The notes: generated by a model from the sequence alone, not told the origin. A stretch of DNA of 14,629 nucleotides from Mycoplasmatota bacterium (GCA_023132365.1 JAGLYJ010000026.1:1-14629); one strand, 5' to 3'; numbered from the stretch's first letter, positions 1-6,982 are shown. Made by a program: numbers and translations.

Positions 1-66
1 AAAGTGCTCGAGTGCCAACCAGGAGATATTCTTGAGTATCAAGAAGAAGAAAACGAAAACAGATAA
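1..66 (+). CDS. 3' end of an unidentified protein gene (partial)
   Basis: Frame 1 is open from the window edge to a TAA at 64-66 and gives 21 residues ending in a Glu/Asn-rich tail (QPGDILEY followed by EEE-type residues). A strong terminator hairpin begins 15 bases after the stop, as expected for the true end of a gene. The visible tail is too short to assign a family, and I do not recognise it. Confidence 0.6.
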   Translation, partial: KVLECQPGDILEYQEEENENR

Positions 67-80
67 TTAAATAAAAATCA

Positions 81-126
81 AAAGAACTTGCTTCCTAAAT
101 AAAACGGAAGCAAGTTCTTTTATTTT
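81..126 (+). terminator. Intrinsic terminator of the partial gene
   Basis: A perfect 15-bp stem (81-95 pairs with 106-120) with a 10-base loop is followed by TATTTT. It closes the upstream transcription unit. Confidence 0.9.
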
Positions 127-143
127 CAAAAATATTAAAATAA

Positions 144-185
144 GTGTAAAGTTTACTTGACACGATGTAAAGTATATGTTACTAT
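144..185 (+). promoter_or_regulatory. Sigma-A promoter with overlapping dyad, upstream of the MDR gene
   Basis: TTGACA (157-162) and TACTAT (180-185) are separated by exactly 17 bases. The -35 lies inside an imperfect inverted repeat, GTGTAAAG (144-151) against CTTGACAC (156-163), with one mismatch. A smaller perfect dyad, GTAAA-G-TTTAC, sits at 146-156, and a further ATGTAAAG half-site occurs at 165-172. The arrangement suggests a repressor site, but the regulator is not identified. Confidence 0.7.
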
Positions 186-222
186 GTGTAATGAAATTTG
201 AAAAATATTTTAGGAGGAAAGA

Positions 223-1200
223 ATGAAAACAAGTTATTGCAGCAAATATGGAGGACCAGAGGTATATCAGATTCTTGAGATAGATACACCGAAACCAAAA
301 GAAAATGAAGTTTTGGTAAAAGTATATAGAGCAGTTGTTTCACCAACTGATGGAAATTTTAGATCAGGAAAACCATTAATTGCAAGATTATTTTCTGGGT
401 TATTTAAACCTAGGGTGAAAATCCACGGAGAAATGTTCGTTGGTAAAGTTGTAGAAGTGGGAACTGATGTTACTGATTTTGATGTTAATGATATGGTATA
501 TGGAACTAATGGCATGAAGTTAGGTGCTTATGCTGAATATGTTGCTGTAAATGTAAAAAATGCACTCAAAAAAGTACCAAAAGATTTAGATTATAAAGAT
601 GTATTACCATTAATTGATGGGGGTATAACCGCATTACCATTTCTAAAAGAAGCTGGCAACATAAAAGCAGGAGATTCAGTTTTGATAAATGGTGCATCAG
701 GAGCGGTAGGATCAATGGCGATTATGATTGCAAAACATTTTAATACAGTTGTTACTGGCGTATGTAGTACAGATAATGTTGAGAAAGTAGTTTCACTTGG
801 TGCAGATCATGTTATTGATTATAAGAAAGATGATTTTACAAAAAACATGAATGAATATGATATCGTTTTTGATGCAGTTGGGAAGTCTTCATATGGCAAA
901 TCCAAGAATGCATTAAAGGAAACCGGAATATTTCTAACTACAGTACCAACTCCTGGAGTGATGATACAAGCTTTACTTAAAAAAAATTCTCTTAATAAAC
1001 GAGCTAGTTTTATGGCAGCAGGACTTCGAAAGCCTAATGTCAAAATAGAGGACTTAAGCTATTTAGAAGAGTTAGTTAGAACTGGCGAATTGAAACCACT
1101 ACATGGAAAAGTGTATAATCTAGAGAACTTGGGAGAAGCACAAGTTTATGTTGAAACAGGACATAAAGTTGGTAATGTAACAATAAAAGTATTTGAATAA
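223..1200 (+). CDS. Zinc-independent MDR-family NAD(P)H oxidoreductase (quinone oxidoreductase-like)
   Basis: This 325-residue protein is a member of the medium-chain dehydrogenase/reductase superfamily, close to the quinone oxidoreductase/enoyl reductase branch. The N-terminal half is a GroES-like domain (residues about 1-125). The Rossmann domain follows with the nucleotide-binding loop GASGAVGS at 157-164 and the typical GADHVIDY segment around 193-200. The Cys cluster that holds structural zinc in alcohol dehydrogenases is absent, so NAD(P)H-dependent reduction of a quinone, enone or similar carbonyl compound is likely, with unknown substrate. The ATG at 223 follows AGGAGG (212-217) by 5 bases. 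The gene is monocistronic: it has its own promoter at 157-185 and a terminator at 1262-1313. The length is normal for the family. It is presumably cytosolic, since no signal or membrane segment is seen. Confidence 0.9.
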   Translation: MKTSYCSKYGGPEVYQILEIDTPKPKENEVLVKVYRAVVSPTDGNFRSGKPLIARLFSGLFKPRVKIHGEMFVGKVVEVGTDVTDFDVNDMVYGTNGMKLGAYAEYVAVNVKNALKKVPKDLDYKDVLPLIDGGITALPFLKEAGNIKAGDSVLINGASGAVGSMAIMIAKHFNTVVTGVCSTDNVEKVVSLGADHVIDYKKDDFTKNMNEYDIVFDAVGKSSYGKSKNALKETGIFLTTVPTPGVMIQALLKKNSLNKRASFMAAGLRKPNVKIEDLSYLEELVRTGELKPLHGKVYNLENLGEAQVYVETGHKVGNVTIKVFE

Positions 1201-1204
1201 TAAA

Positions 1205-1239
1205 ATAGTCAAATAGTATAGGTATACTATGGCGACTAT
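1205..1239. repeat. Composite inverted repeat just after the MDR gene
   Basis: Two nested arms pair: ATAGTC (1205-1210) with GACTAT (1234-1239), and ATAGTATA (1213-1220) with TATACTAT (1223-1230). No T-tract follows, so it does not look like a terminator itself. It begins 5 bases after the stop codon and may protect the 3' end of the transcript. Confidence 0.6.
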
Positions 1240-1261
1240 CAGTTTCATCACAAGTGTATGT

Positions 1262-1313
1262 AACCGGTGTTTTTGTAGTAGGGATAATACTACATAATAC
1301 ATCGGTTTTTTAT
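1262..1313 (+). terminator. Intrinsic terminator of the MDR gene
   Basis: AACCGGTGT (1262-1270) pairs with ACATCGGTT (1299-1307, one G-U pair). Inside it GTAGTA (1275-1280) pairs with TACTAC (1288-1293). A T-run follows (1306-1311). The stretch from here to about 1483 holds nothing else I can identify. Confidence 0.8.
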
Positions 1314-1483
1314 TTAAAAATAGTTTCCTTAAGTGATCATTAATATATATACATCAAGTTATTTTTAGGTAGAACTATAAATTAGTTCATTTTGAATTAA
1401 TATCAATGACCAATATCACAACTTACTTCAATGAATGATAGGTATATTTGATCAAAAGTTCATTTGTTACTTTTTTATTACGT

Positions 1484-1527
1484 AAAATGTCACGGGTATT
1501 GACATTTTTAATGAAATAGTCTACACT
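1484..1527 (+). promoter_or_regulatory. Promoter and perfect dyad upstream of the membrane-protein gene
   Basis: A perfect 9-bp inverted repeat, AAAATGTCA (1484-1492) and TGACATTTT (1500-1508) with a 7-base spacer, overlaps a TTGACA -35 at 1499-1504. A TACACT -10 follows at 1522-1527 after 17 bases. The overlap points to repression by a dimeric regulator. The same dyad is not seen in front of the nearby TetR gene. Confidence 0.65.
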
Positions 1528-1559
1528 AGGCTTAATGAAAAAGAAAAGGAGTGATTTAC

Positions 1560-2141
1560 ATGAAACTTAAACATCATTTATGGATTGGATTTGGAATCAT
1601 CATAATTGCATTATTTTTGACGCTATTAGTGTCAGCTACAGCGGTACCGGCATTTGGTATTGATAAAGAATCACCAACTACTATTTGGAACTTGATGTGG
1701 GAGCATCTATTTACTAATGTCCCTACAGATGATGTAGTTACAGCATTAGCTGGATTTGGATTAACTGAAGTACAAGCAACTGCATTAATTGAAGTGCATG
1801 GTACAGGTAACTCAGTAATTTCTGGACTTCTAGGATTATTGCCTATCTTAGCTACACTTGCAGGAGTTTTATTAGTAACATTCAAAGAAAATGTAAAAAA
1901 ATATTTCTTATATGGATCATTTGGATTAATATTTGTTAGTGTTTTGACAATTTGGTTCACTGCCCCTTCAAAATTGAACGGTGTAGAATCAATGTATAAT
2001 TCATTAGTACCAACTTTAGGTACTTTGATGAAAGAAGGAACTACATTCACAATGGGATTAGGATTCTTTGTAGCAATTGTAGGATCTTTATATGGAATTA
2101 CAGCACTAGTATTAAACAAATTAGGAAAAATTGCAGAATAA
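1560..2141 (+). CDS. Four-helix membrane protein of unknown function
   Basis: I do not recognise a family for this 193-residue protein. It has a Lys/His-rich start followed by a long hydrophobic segment (about residues 8-30), then a soluble stretch with acidic residues (about 33-80), then three more hydrophobic segments (about 86-107, 114-135 and 163-186). This predicts an integral membrane protein with one extended loop between helices 1 and 2. A GTG at 1551 is in frame, but its first base is the last base of the AAAGGAG ribosome binding site (1545-1551). The ATG at 1560, 8 bases downstream of that site, is therefore the better start. The gene stands alone between its own promoter (1499-1527) and a strong terminator (2157-2187). 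The dyad over the promoter suggests it is conditionally expressed. Confidence 0.8.
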   Translation: MKLKHHLWIGFGIIIIALFLTLLVSATAVPAFGIDKESPTTIWNLMWEHLFTNVPTDDVVTALAGFGLTEVQATALIEVHGTGNSVISGLLGLLPILATLAGVLLVTFKENVKKYFLYGSFGLIFVSVLTIWFTAPSKLNGVESMYNSLVPTLGTLMKEGTTFTMGLGFFVAIVGSLYGITALVLNKLGKIAE

Positions 2142-2156
2142 CAAGCAATATACAAT

Positions 2157-2187
2157 ACCACCATATTTTTATGGTGGTTTTTTATTT
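2157..2187 (+). terminator. Intrinsic terminator of the membrane-protein gene
   Basis: ACCACCAT (2157-2164) and ATGGTGGT (2171-2178) form an 8-bp stem with a 6-base loop, followed by a T-run reaching 2183. Confidence 0.9.
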
Positions 2188-2230
2188 TGTAAATAGAATT
2201 AAGTAGAACAATGTTCTATAAAAATGACCG

Positions 2231-2263
2231 AGCTATTGACTTCTCATGATGAATAGCTATAAT
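2231..2263 (+). promoter_or_regulatory. Promoter with overlapping dyad upstream of the TetR gene
   Basis: TTGACT (2236-2241) and TATAAT (2258-2263) are 16 bases apart. The 7-bp inverted repeat AGCTATT (2231-2237) / AATAGCT (2252-2258) runs from the -35 to the first base of the -10. A TetR-family dimer bound here would block RNA polymerase, so autorepression is a reasonable inference. Confidence 0.65.
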
Positions 2264-2290
2264 TAAACTAATTAGAAGGAGCATAAATTT

Positions 2291-2950
2291 ATGAGTTTAT
2301 TAAATGATATATATAAAGAGAGTCCAACGAAAGCAAAAAGCAGACTCAATATAATTGATAACGCATATGATTTATTTTCTGTAGATGGATTTGATTCATT
2401 TAGTTTAACGGATATCTCACAGATGAGTGGAATAACAATCAGAAATCTATACAGATACTATTCTAGTAAAGAAGGATTAATTACTGATGTTGCCTTTCAC
2501 TATATTTCAACTTTTAATAGTATAAATCCAATAACGCTTGATATTACACTAACTGGATATGAACAATTAAGAGATGTTCTCCAAAAACAAATTGAACATA
2601 AATTACTTTCAGTTGTAAATCAGACTATGATAACATTTATTGCATATTTTGATATATATATGACAAAGGCAAATCTTGAAAATAAAGCAATAAAGAACTA
2701 CATCAAAGTCTATGCTCCACTTCTGAAAGCAAACTTGCTTGATAGTGTAAAGCTAGCCTTGACAAATGGAGTAAAAGATAATACTCTTAGGTTAGAAATG
2801 TTCGAAGTAAACTGTTATGTAGGCTATATATATCATTCTCTTATGAGTTTGATGTCAAGGATTGCTGTAAAGCGATATGAAATAGAAATCCAGAAACATG
2901 ATTTTATTCAAAAACATATTGATATATTGCTACAGCATCTTAAAAAATAA
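2291..2950 (+). CDS. TetR/AcrR-family transcriptional regulator
   Basis: The 219-residue protein has the standard TetR layout. An N-terminal three-helix DNA-binding domain spans about residues 15-65, with the helix-turn-helix around 38-57 (SLTDISQMSG, then the recognition helix ending NLYRYYSSKE). A helical C-terminal ligand-binding/dimerisation domain fills the rest and is too divergent to predict a ligand. The ATG at 2291 follows AAGGAG (2276-2281) by 9 bases. The gene has its own promoter with a dyad at 2231-2258, which suggests negative autoregulation, and it is followed 23 bases later by the ywbE-like gene on the same transcript. Its targets could include the membrane protein just upstream, although no shared operator sequence is seen between the two promoters. 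Confidence 0.9.
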   Translation: MSLLNDIYKESPTKAKSRLNIIDNAYDLFSVDGFDSFSLTDISQMSGITIRNLYRYYSSKEGLITDVAFHYISTFNSINPITLDITLTGYEQLRDVLQKQIEHKLLSVVNQTMITFIAYFDIYMTKANLENKAIKNYIKVYAPLLKANLLDSVKLALTNGVKDNTLRLEMFEVNCYVGYIYHSLMSLMSRIAVKRYEIEIQKHDFIQKHIDILLQHLKK

Positions 2951-2973
2951 TAATAGAATAGAGAAGGTATTGT

Positions 2974-3180
2974 ATGAAAGGCAATAATAGAAAAGACATT
3001 AAAATAGGTTTAAAAGTAATGATTGTTGAAAAACAGAATCAAAGAAACGGAACTTTAACAGAGGGTATTGTACAAAGAATTTTAACGAACTCACAGAATC
3101 ATCCTCACGGGATTAAAGTGATGCTAGAAGACGGAACTGTGGGCAGAGTAAAGGAAATAGAAATAAAAAAGGCAAATTAG
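2974..3180 (+). CDS. YwbE-family small protein
   Basis: At 68 residues this matches the YwbE (DUF2196) family of small conserved bacterial proteins across its full length. Recognisable parts are NRKDIKIGLKV near the start, a central QRNGTLTEGIVQRILTNS segment, and the HPHGIKVMLEDGTVGRV core towards the end. The family has no established biochemical function; the basic, glycine-rich beta pattern suggests a small barrel. The start ATG at 2974 follows GAAGG (2963-2967) by 6 bases. It lies 23 bases after the TetR gene, so the two are probably co-transcribed. No terminator is obvious directly after the stop at 3180. The first good hairpin on this strand is at 3441-3466. Confidence 0.85.
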   Translation: MKGNNRKDIKIGLKVMIVEKQNQRNGTLTEGIVQRILTNSQNHPHGIKVMLEDGTVGRVKEIEIKKAN

Positions 3181-3295
3181 TTTTCATATATGATACTTCC
3201 AAAGTAGATAATATATGGAGTTGGACATGTATTCTTGGATAATTATGAAGAAGTACTCTTAGAAGCTAAGCATTATCATAATTTGTAAAATTTGA

Positions 3296-3430
3296 GGAAA
3301 CTATGAAACAATCCAAGCAGTAGTAATGGGGAGTGTAAACACAACTAACTCAGGAACATATCAAATAAGTTATACAGAAACTGATTCAAGTGAAAAATAT
3401 GGTGTGTTGTCAAATATATTTAAGTATTAG
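3296..3430 (+). pseudogene. Remnant of a bacterial Ig-like (DUF5011-type) surface-protein domain
   Basis: The frame opens after a TGA at 3293-3295 and runs to a TAG at 3428-3430. The translation has the pattern of a DUF5011/HYR-like beta-sandwich repeat: MGSVNTTNSGTYQISYTETD, then a short tail. In intact proteins this reads roughly 'tGsVdtskvGtYtItYtvtDs'. There is no start codon with a ribosome binding site and no room for a whole protein. Bases 3181-3295 are interrupted in all three forward frames. It is therefore the decayed end of a surface or secreted protein gene. The family call rests on motif recall alone. Confidence 0.5.
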
Positions 3431-3440
3431 AATAAACAAA

Positions 3441-3466
3441 AAAGGCTCGCAAATTTGCGAGCCTTT
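3441..3466. terminator. Perfect palindromic terminator, probably bidirectional
   Basis: A 26-base perfect palindrome (AAAGGCTCGCAAA and its complement) forms an 11-bp stem with an AATT loop. Read on the minus strand it is followed by six T's, so it best fits the minus-strand operon ending at 3624. Read on the plus strand it ends with only TTT and could close the tetR-ywbE unit weakly. Confidence 0.75.
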
Positions 3467-3565
3467 AATCAAAATATTTTATTAAGTTTTGCTCAAAAAT
3501 TATTACTGCTAACTTCATAATAAGTAATTGCTACTTATGATATGTAGAGATGAGTTATGAGTGAA

Positions 3566-3582
3566 AATGGTGAACCACCATT
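3566..3582 (-). terminator. Short hairpin downstream of the large exported-protein gene
   Basis: AATGGTG and CACCATT form a 7-bp stem with a 3-base loop. On the minus strand TTTTC follows, which is a weak T-run. It lies about 40 bases beyond the stop at 3624 and may act with the palindrome at 3441-3466. The rest of 3467-3623 shows nothing I can name. Confidence 0.4.
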
Positions 3583-3623
3583 AAATACATATTCTTAGAG
3601 CACACCTAAAGACACATGAATTA

Positions 3624-5564
3624 TCATTCGAGGCTCTTAGGAGTTACTGTAATCGCGTTGCTGGCATCGAAAGTCACTTCAGCAATGTCTGTGTTATATG
3701 TCCCTATATACGTGGTTCCATAATAGATTACGATGTTATTATATGTGTCTGAATCATTTGGAAGATTAAGTATATACACTGTGATAATACCTGAATTTGT
3801 ATTGATTTGATCAAAAGTGAAGGTAAACTCGTTAGGATCAATCGCATCATCGGTTGAGGTATAAGTTTTATCAGTATTTATATCAATTGCCTGTCCTGTA
3901 TCAATTTCAAAGCCGAAATTCAAATATGTGAAATAATGAGTGATTGTCTGGTATGTTATCCACTCGGTTTTCAATGCTGTCATTTCATCTTCGTCTATGT
4001 AATCAACTAATCCAATAGTAGAAAGAGCCGCTTTATCAACCGCTTGAGGAGTGTAATTAAAACTAATTTCGCCGATTTTGACTATTCCATTTGTTACTCC
4101 CAAATTGAAGACATAAAAATCAGGTTCACTATCAACAATAGTCATGACATCTGTGGTGGCATTATATGTAACCATGCACAAGGCATCATTTATGCTCATC
4201 ACAGACTCTACTCCTGAGTCTGAGAAGTTAGTCGCTGAGGTGGCGGAACCAGAAGTTGTACCTACGTTGTAAGTCATGTCGCCGGTAGATGAATAGACAG
4301 CGGATATACTACCTAAATTGTTAAGATCATTGGTGGCCTTAACGTAAAGCATAACAGATTCCGGATATATAGTTCTATCGAAGATGTTTCCTACTGTTGG
4401 TGTCACGTAGCTTGCAGATTGGTCTGAGATAGCAAAGGTGTATGTGTATCCAGACAAAGCTGCATTGGACACAAAGGTAATATCTCCAATTAGGTCGATA
4501 TTCTTCCTGCTATAATAACCGTTTACTTCATCACCGATGGGATTGCTGTCCGTGACCATCTGATCATAAAAATATACCCAATCAGAAATGGTGTCACTAT
4601 AAATCTGCAGAGTCGAAAAGGTGTAGTTTACATCAAAACCTTGTGTTTCACCACCGATTACTAGTCTTTTTGAGGGAGAAGTAGATAATTCGAGAACATC
4701 TGCGATAGTATCTATGGCAGAGTTATTGACAAGTTCAGTGCCATATGTGCTAACAGCTGATTGAACCGCAGGATACATGCTATCAGCATTCAAGTTGAAA
4801 TTATAAGCAACGTCTTCAGGGGAACCAGCTAATGTTCCTTCATCTAAATCACTAAATCCAATCAAACCATACTGTGTACGACTTGAGATGGTGACAGCTG
4901 CACTTGAGATAGTTGGATTTACGACAAAAACATTCTCAATTGAACTGCCATCAGCAAGGTGACCAACTGCATAACCAATCGCAAAGTTGGTTATACCATC
5001 ATTATGAGGATGATAACCTGTCAAGTCGTTCACGACTCCATCACTAGTGATGGTCATGTTTTTCAAGAAGAAGTTGGAAACTATGCCGCCATTTCCTATA
5101 TAACCGAATGTACCGATGTCTTGTAATTTCTGTACTGTCGTTCCATCAAACCAAGTACCATTTACATGATAATTGGATATTGTATAAAAATTACCATCAA
5201 AAACACTTACGAAAGGATGATCATCTGTACCAATCGGTGGCATAGATGAATACTGAGCAGGAGCATTTACGAAATCGATATCATTCTTAAGTTCAAAAAA
5301 TGTTTGTGTGTCAAAGTAACCCAAATCTTGTAGGTACGCTAAATTGAAGAAATGTTGAGGTTCTGAAATCTGATATGGATCTTCTGAAGTTCCAGAACCA
5401 TCGTTAAAATATCTCCATATTATCGCGGAGACTTTAGTTTTTCCCACAACACTCTGATTATATAAGAATCTCTGGTTAGTCCATGAATAAGAAACAGCAA
5501 TAGTCGCTGCTACGAATATGGCTGTCAAGAGAAAAGCAAGAATTATTGAATTGAATTTTTTCAT
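3624..5564 (-). CDS. Large exported protein with GLUG-like beta-helix start
   Basis: This 646-residue protein begins with a basic MKK and one hydrophobic segment (about residues 8-28) that could be a signal peptide or membrane anchor. Right after it comes a GSGTSEDPYQIS motif (56-67), typical of the start of secreted parallel beta-helix or adhesin-like domains. A GLUG-like stretch follows at about 149-172 (DIGTFGYIGNGGIVSNFFLK). The remainder is rich in Thr, Ser, Asn, Asp and Tyr, as in extracellular beta proteins. No LPxTG sorting signal or C-terminal membrane segment is present, so attachment would depend on the N-terminal segment. The ATG follows an AGGAAGG site (5573-5579), which overlaps the stop of the upstream gene. 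It is the second gene of the riboswitch-controlled operon. Function is unknown; a surface or biofilm role is inferred from the riboswitch and composition. Confidence 0.8.
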   Translation of the reverse strand: MKKFNSIILAFLLTAIFVAATIAVSYSWTNQRFLYNQSVVGKTKVSAIIWRYFNDGSGTSEDPYQISEPQHFFNLAYLQDLGYFDTQTFFELKNDIDFVNAPAQYSSMPPIGTDDHPFVSVFDGNFYTISNYHVNGTWFDGTTVQKLQDIGTFGYIGNGGIVSNFFLKNMTITSDGVVNDLTGYHPHNDGITNFAIGYAVGHLADGSSIENVFVVNPTISSAAVTISSRTQYGLIGFSDLDEGTLAGSPEDVAYNFNLNADSMYPAVQSAVSTYGTELVNNSAIDTIADVLELSTSPSKRLVIGGETQGFDVNYTFSTLQIYSDTISDWVYFYDQMVTDSNPIGDEVNGYYSRKNIDLIGDITFVSNAALSGYTYTFAISDQSASYVTPTVGNIFDRTIYPESVMLYVKATNDLNNLGSISAVYSSTGDMTYNVGTTSGSATSATNFSDSGVESVMSINDALCMVTYNATTDVMTIVDSEPDFYVFNLGVTNGIVKIGEISFNYTPQAVDKAALSTIGLVDYIDEDEMTALKTEWITYQTITHYFTYLNFGFEIDTGQAIDINTDKTYTSTDDAIDPNEFTFTFDQINTNSGIITVYILNLPNDSDTYNNIVIYYGTTYIGTYNTDIAEVTFDASNAITVTPKSLE

Positions 5565-5577
5565 AAAATTAACCTTC

Positions 5578-6627
5578 CTACCAACTTATACTGAGTCTAA
5601 TATCTTTGTAAAAATGGATGAAATCTGTAAAGCCATGAGCATCATCCTCGTTTGGATACAAATCTTCTTCATAAATGACAATAGTTAACGACTCATTGAG
5701 CAAGTTGTACCTGCCATTTTCATCATCATCCTCGATAGTGTATTCGTTTCCATATGCTGTGAAGACATCCAAACCTTCATCATAGGTATATATTATAGTG
5801 TCATCTAAAAGATGGTCAATGTACACAATATTGTTGTTGATATCAAAATAATATGTGTCAACTAAAGCTCGATCAGATACAATAGCTGTTACATTATCCA
5901 CATTATAAGAAAAATTGAAATATACATATCTTGAACCCGAACCACTTAACACCATATCTTCAAAGGCAATATCAGTGAGGGGATTGCCAAAATCAGTTTT
6001 CGGATATGTACCATCATCAAAGAGAGATGTGAGTGATTCATACAGATTAGTAGTTTCAGTTCTTCCACCGACACCGTAAGCATAATCTGTGATACCGTCG
6101 AAAGAGGTATGTTGAATATCCAGAGCTTCGCTTAAATAATGAGGATCAGGGTCGTCCAAATCCACAGGCAGAGTACCCGCCAACGTGCTGTCTATCAAAG
6201 CCATGACTGATAATGATGTGCTTTGAGTTAAATCGTAGGTAAAATATATTTCTATTATTAGATTATTATAAAAGTTGTTAGCTTCAATGACTGGGTCGAA
6301 TTGCTTCATCAGGATACCATCAAAAGATCCAATATCATCACCGGACGAATACGTAGGGGTTACCCAAGTTTCAGAAGACGTATCATACTTCTCAATAGAT
6401 GTGCTAATTGGTTTATAAGCAATATAGGAATCGCTTAGTCTGAAGACGTTTTCTTGGGTGTAATAATGCACTTCATAATCCGTGAATATTCCTGGACTGA
6501 CTAGCAAATCAAAAGGTGTCTGGTTGACTTTACTGCTTGATACAAACCAGGCAAATGTTACAACGCCAAAAGCAAGTATGGATAGAAACATACTTATGAA
6601 GGATAAAGTTATTCTTTTCTTACTCAA
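5578..6627 (-). CDS. Exported protein with SipW-type signal-like N-terminus
   Basis: First gene of the c-di-GMP-controlled operon, about 349 residues. The N-terminus is basic (SKKR) with a hydrophobic stretch and ends in FAWFVSSSKV, which resembles the 'YAWFSxS' segment of SipW/TasA-type signal peptides in Firmicutes. The rest is acidic and rich in Asp, Tyr, Ser and Thr with no recognised enzyme motif, and there is no C-terminal anchor. Two starts are possible. The GTG at 6634-6636 lies practically on the purine-rich GGAAGGGG, too close for normal initiation. The TTG at 6625-6627 sits about 7-9 bases from it and is preferred here. The stop at 5578-5580 is 13 bases before the next gene, consistent with one transcript. 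The product is likely extracellular, but its role is unknown. Confidence 0.75.
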   Translation of the reverse strand: MSKKRITLSFISMFLSILAFGVVTFAWFVSSSKVNQTPFDLLVSPGIFTDYEVHYYTQENVFRLSDSYIAYKPISTSIEKYDTSSETWVTPTYSSGDDIGSFDGILMKQFDPVIEANNFYNNLIIEIYFTYDLTQSTSLSVMALIDSTLAGTLPVDLDDPDPHYLSEALDIQHTSFDGITDYAYGVGGRTETTNLYESLTSLFDDGTYPKTDFGNPLTDIAFEDMVLSGSGSRYVYFNFSYNVDNVTAIVSDRALVDTYYFDINNNIVYIDHLLDDTIIYTYDEGLDVFTAYGNEYTIEDDDENGRYNLLNESLTIVIYEEDLYPNEDDAHGFTDFIHFYKDIRLSISW

Positions 6628-6648
6628 AGCTGCCACCCCTTCCGTTTG

Positions 6649-6690
6649 TAATCTCCTGTCAGAATTCCGTCAATAATCTCTTGTCAGAAT
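6649..6690. repeat. Pair of 17-base direct repeats in the operon leader
   Basis: TAATCTCCTGTCAGAAT (6649-6665) recurs at 6674-6690 with one change (C to T at the eighth base), a period of 25 bases. On the transcribed minus strand the two lie between the riboswitch terminator and the start codon. The copy nearer the gene carries AGGAG, but 16 bases from the GTG, too far to be its ribosome binding site. Confidence 0.7.
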
Positions 6691-6692
6691 AT

Positions 6693-6722
6693 AAAAAAAT
6701 GCCCTCATCATAGATAACGGCA
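6693..6722 (-). terminator. Riboswitch-controlled intrinsic terminator
   Basis: On the minus strand TGCCGTTATC (6713-6722) pairs with GATGAGGGCA (6700-6709), giving 9 pairs including one T-G and one internal G-G mismatch, with a TAT loop, followed directly by seven T's (6693-6699). Its left arm starts within the 3' end of the aptamer, so terminator and the closing stem of the aptamer cannot form together. Confidence 0.75.
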
Positions 6723-6788
6723 ACTGGCAACCATCATTTTGAAGGCCCTATAGCTTTGCGTCACTAATTTTCATTAGCTTTGCTTTTT
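6719..6788 (-). ncRNA. Cyclic di-GMP-I (GEMM-I) riboswitch
   Basis: On the minus strand the leader contains the hallmarks of the class I c-di-GMP aptamer in order. There is a GCAAAG segment, then a short hairpin CTAAT-GAAA-ATTAG with the conserved GAAA tetraloop. Next come GTGACGCAAAGCTATAGGG and then a GGTTGCCAGTTGCC 3' segment. The GACGCAAAGC core and the TTGCCAGTTGCC end are the most diagnostic parts. The GCAA at the 5' side (6780-6783) can pair with TTGC at the 3' side (6720-6723) to close the aptamer, and the same 3' bases form the left arm of the terminator at 6693-6722. Ligand binding should therefore prevent termination, making an ON switch (inference). It lies a few bases downstream of the promoter and controls the two exported-protein genes. 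Confidence 0.88.
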
Positions 6789-6797
6789 ACAGTTATT

Positions 6798-6826
6798 ATT
6801 ATATATTTTTATATTGATTTTGTCAA
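6798..6826 (-). promoter_or_regulatory. Consensus sigma-A promoter of the riboswitch operon
   Basis: On the minus strand TTGACA (6821-6826) and TATAAT (6798-6803) are both perfect and separated by 17 bases. Transcription would start around 6790, immediately before the c-di-GMP aptamer. With a promoter this strong, control is expected to lie mostly at the riboswitch. The stretch from 6827 to 6982 shows nothing further that I can support. Confidence 0.88.
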
Positions 6827-6982
6827 TTGATAACAAGAATTTTTAGTGAAAATACTTCGAGAAAAAATCTATGAGTAATCAGCTTATAACTATATTGATT
6901 GGTATAGTTTTTGAATAGTGGGATAGTTACTCTGTCTTATGTATCTGAATATATTTTATATATCAAATGTATATTAGCAACA

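Noticed and set aside
1314..1483. Possible RNA gene or small gene in the long AT-rich gap
   Set aside because: No tRNA-like cloverleaf, ribosome binding site with open frame or stable hairpin was found by eye.
1551..1559. GTG start for the membrane protein
   Set aside because: The GTG overlaps the AAAGGAG ribosome binding site; ATG 1560 has correct spacing.
1574..2164. Long open frame on the minus strand, opposite the membrane-protein gene
   Set aside because: It lacks a ribosome binding site and its translation has no domain pattern, whereas the plus-strand frame has promoter, ribosome binding site, membrane helices and terminator.
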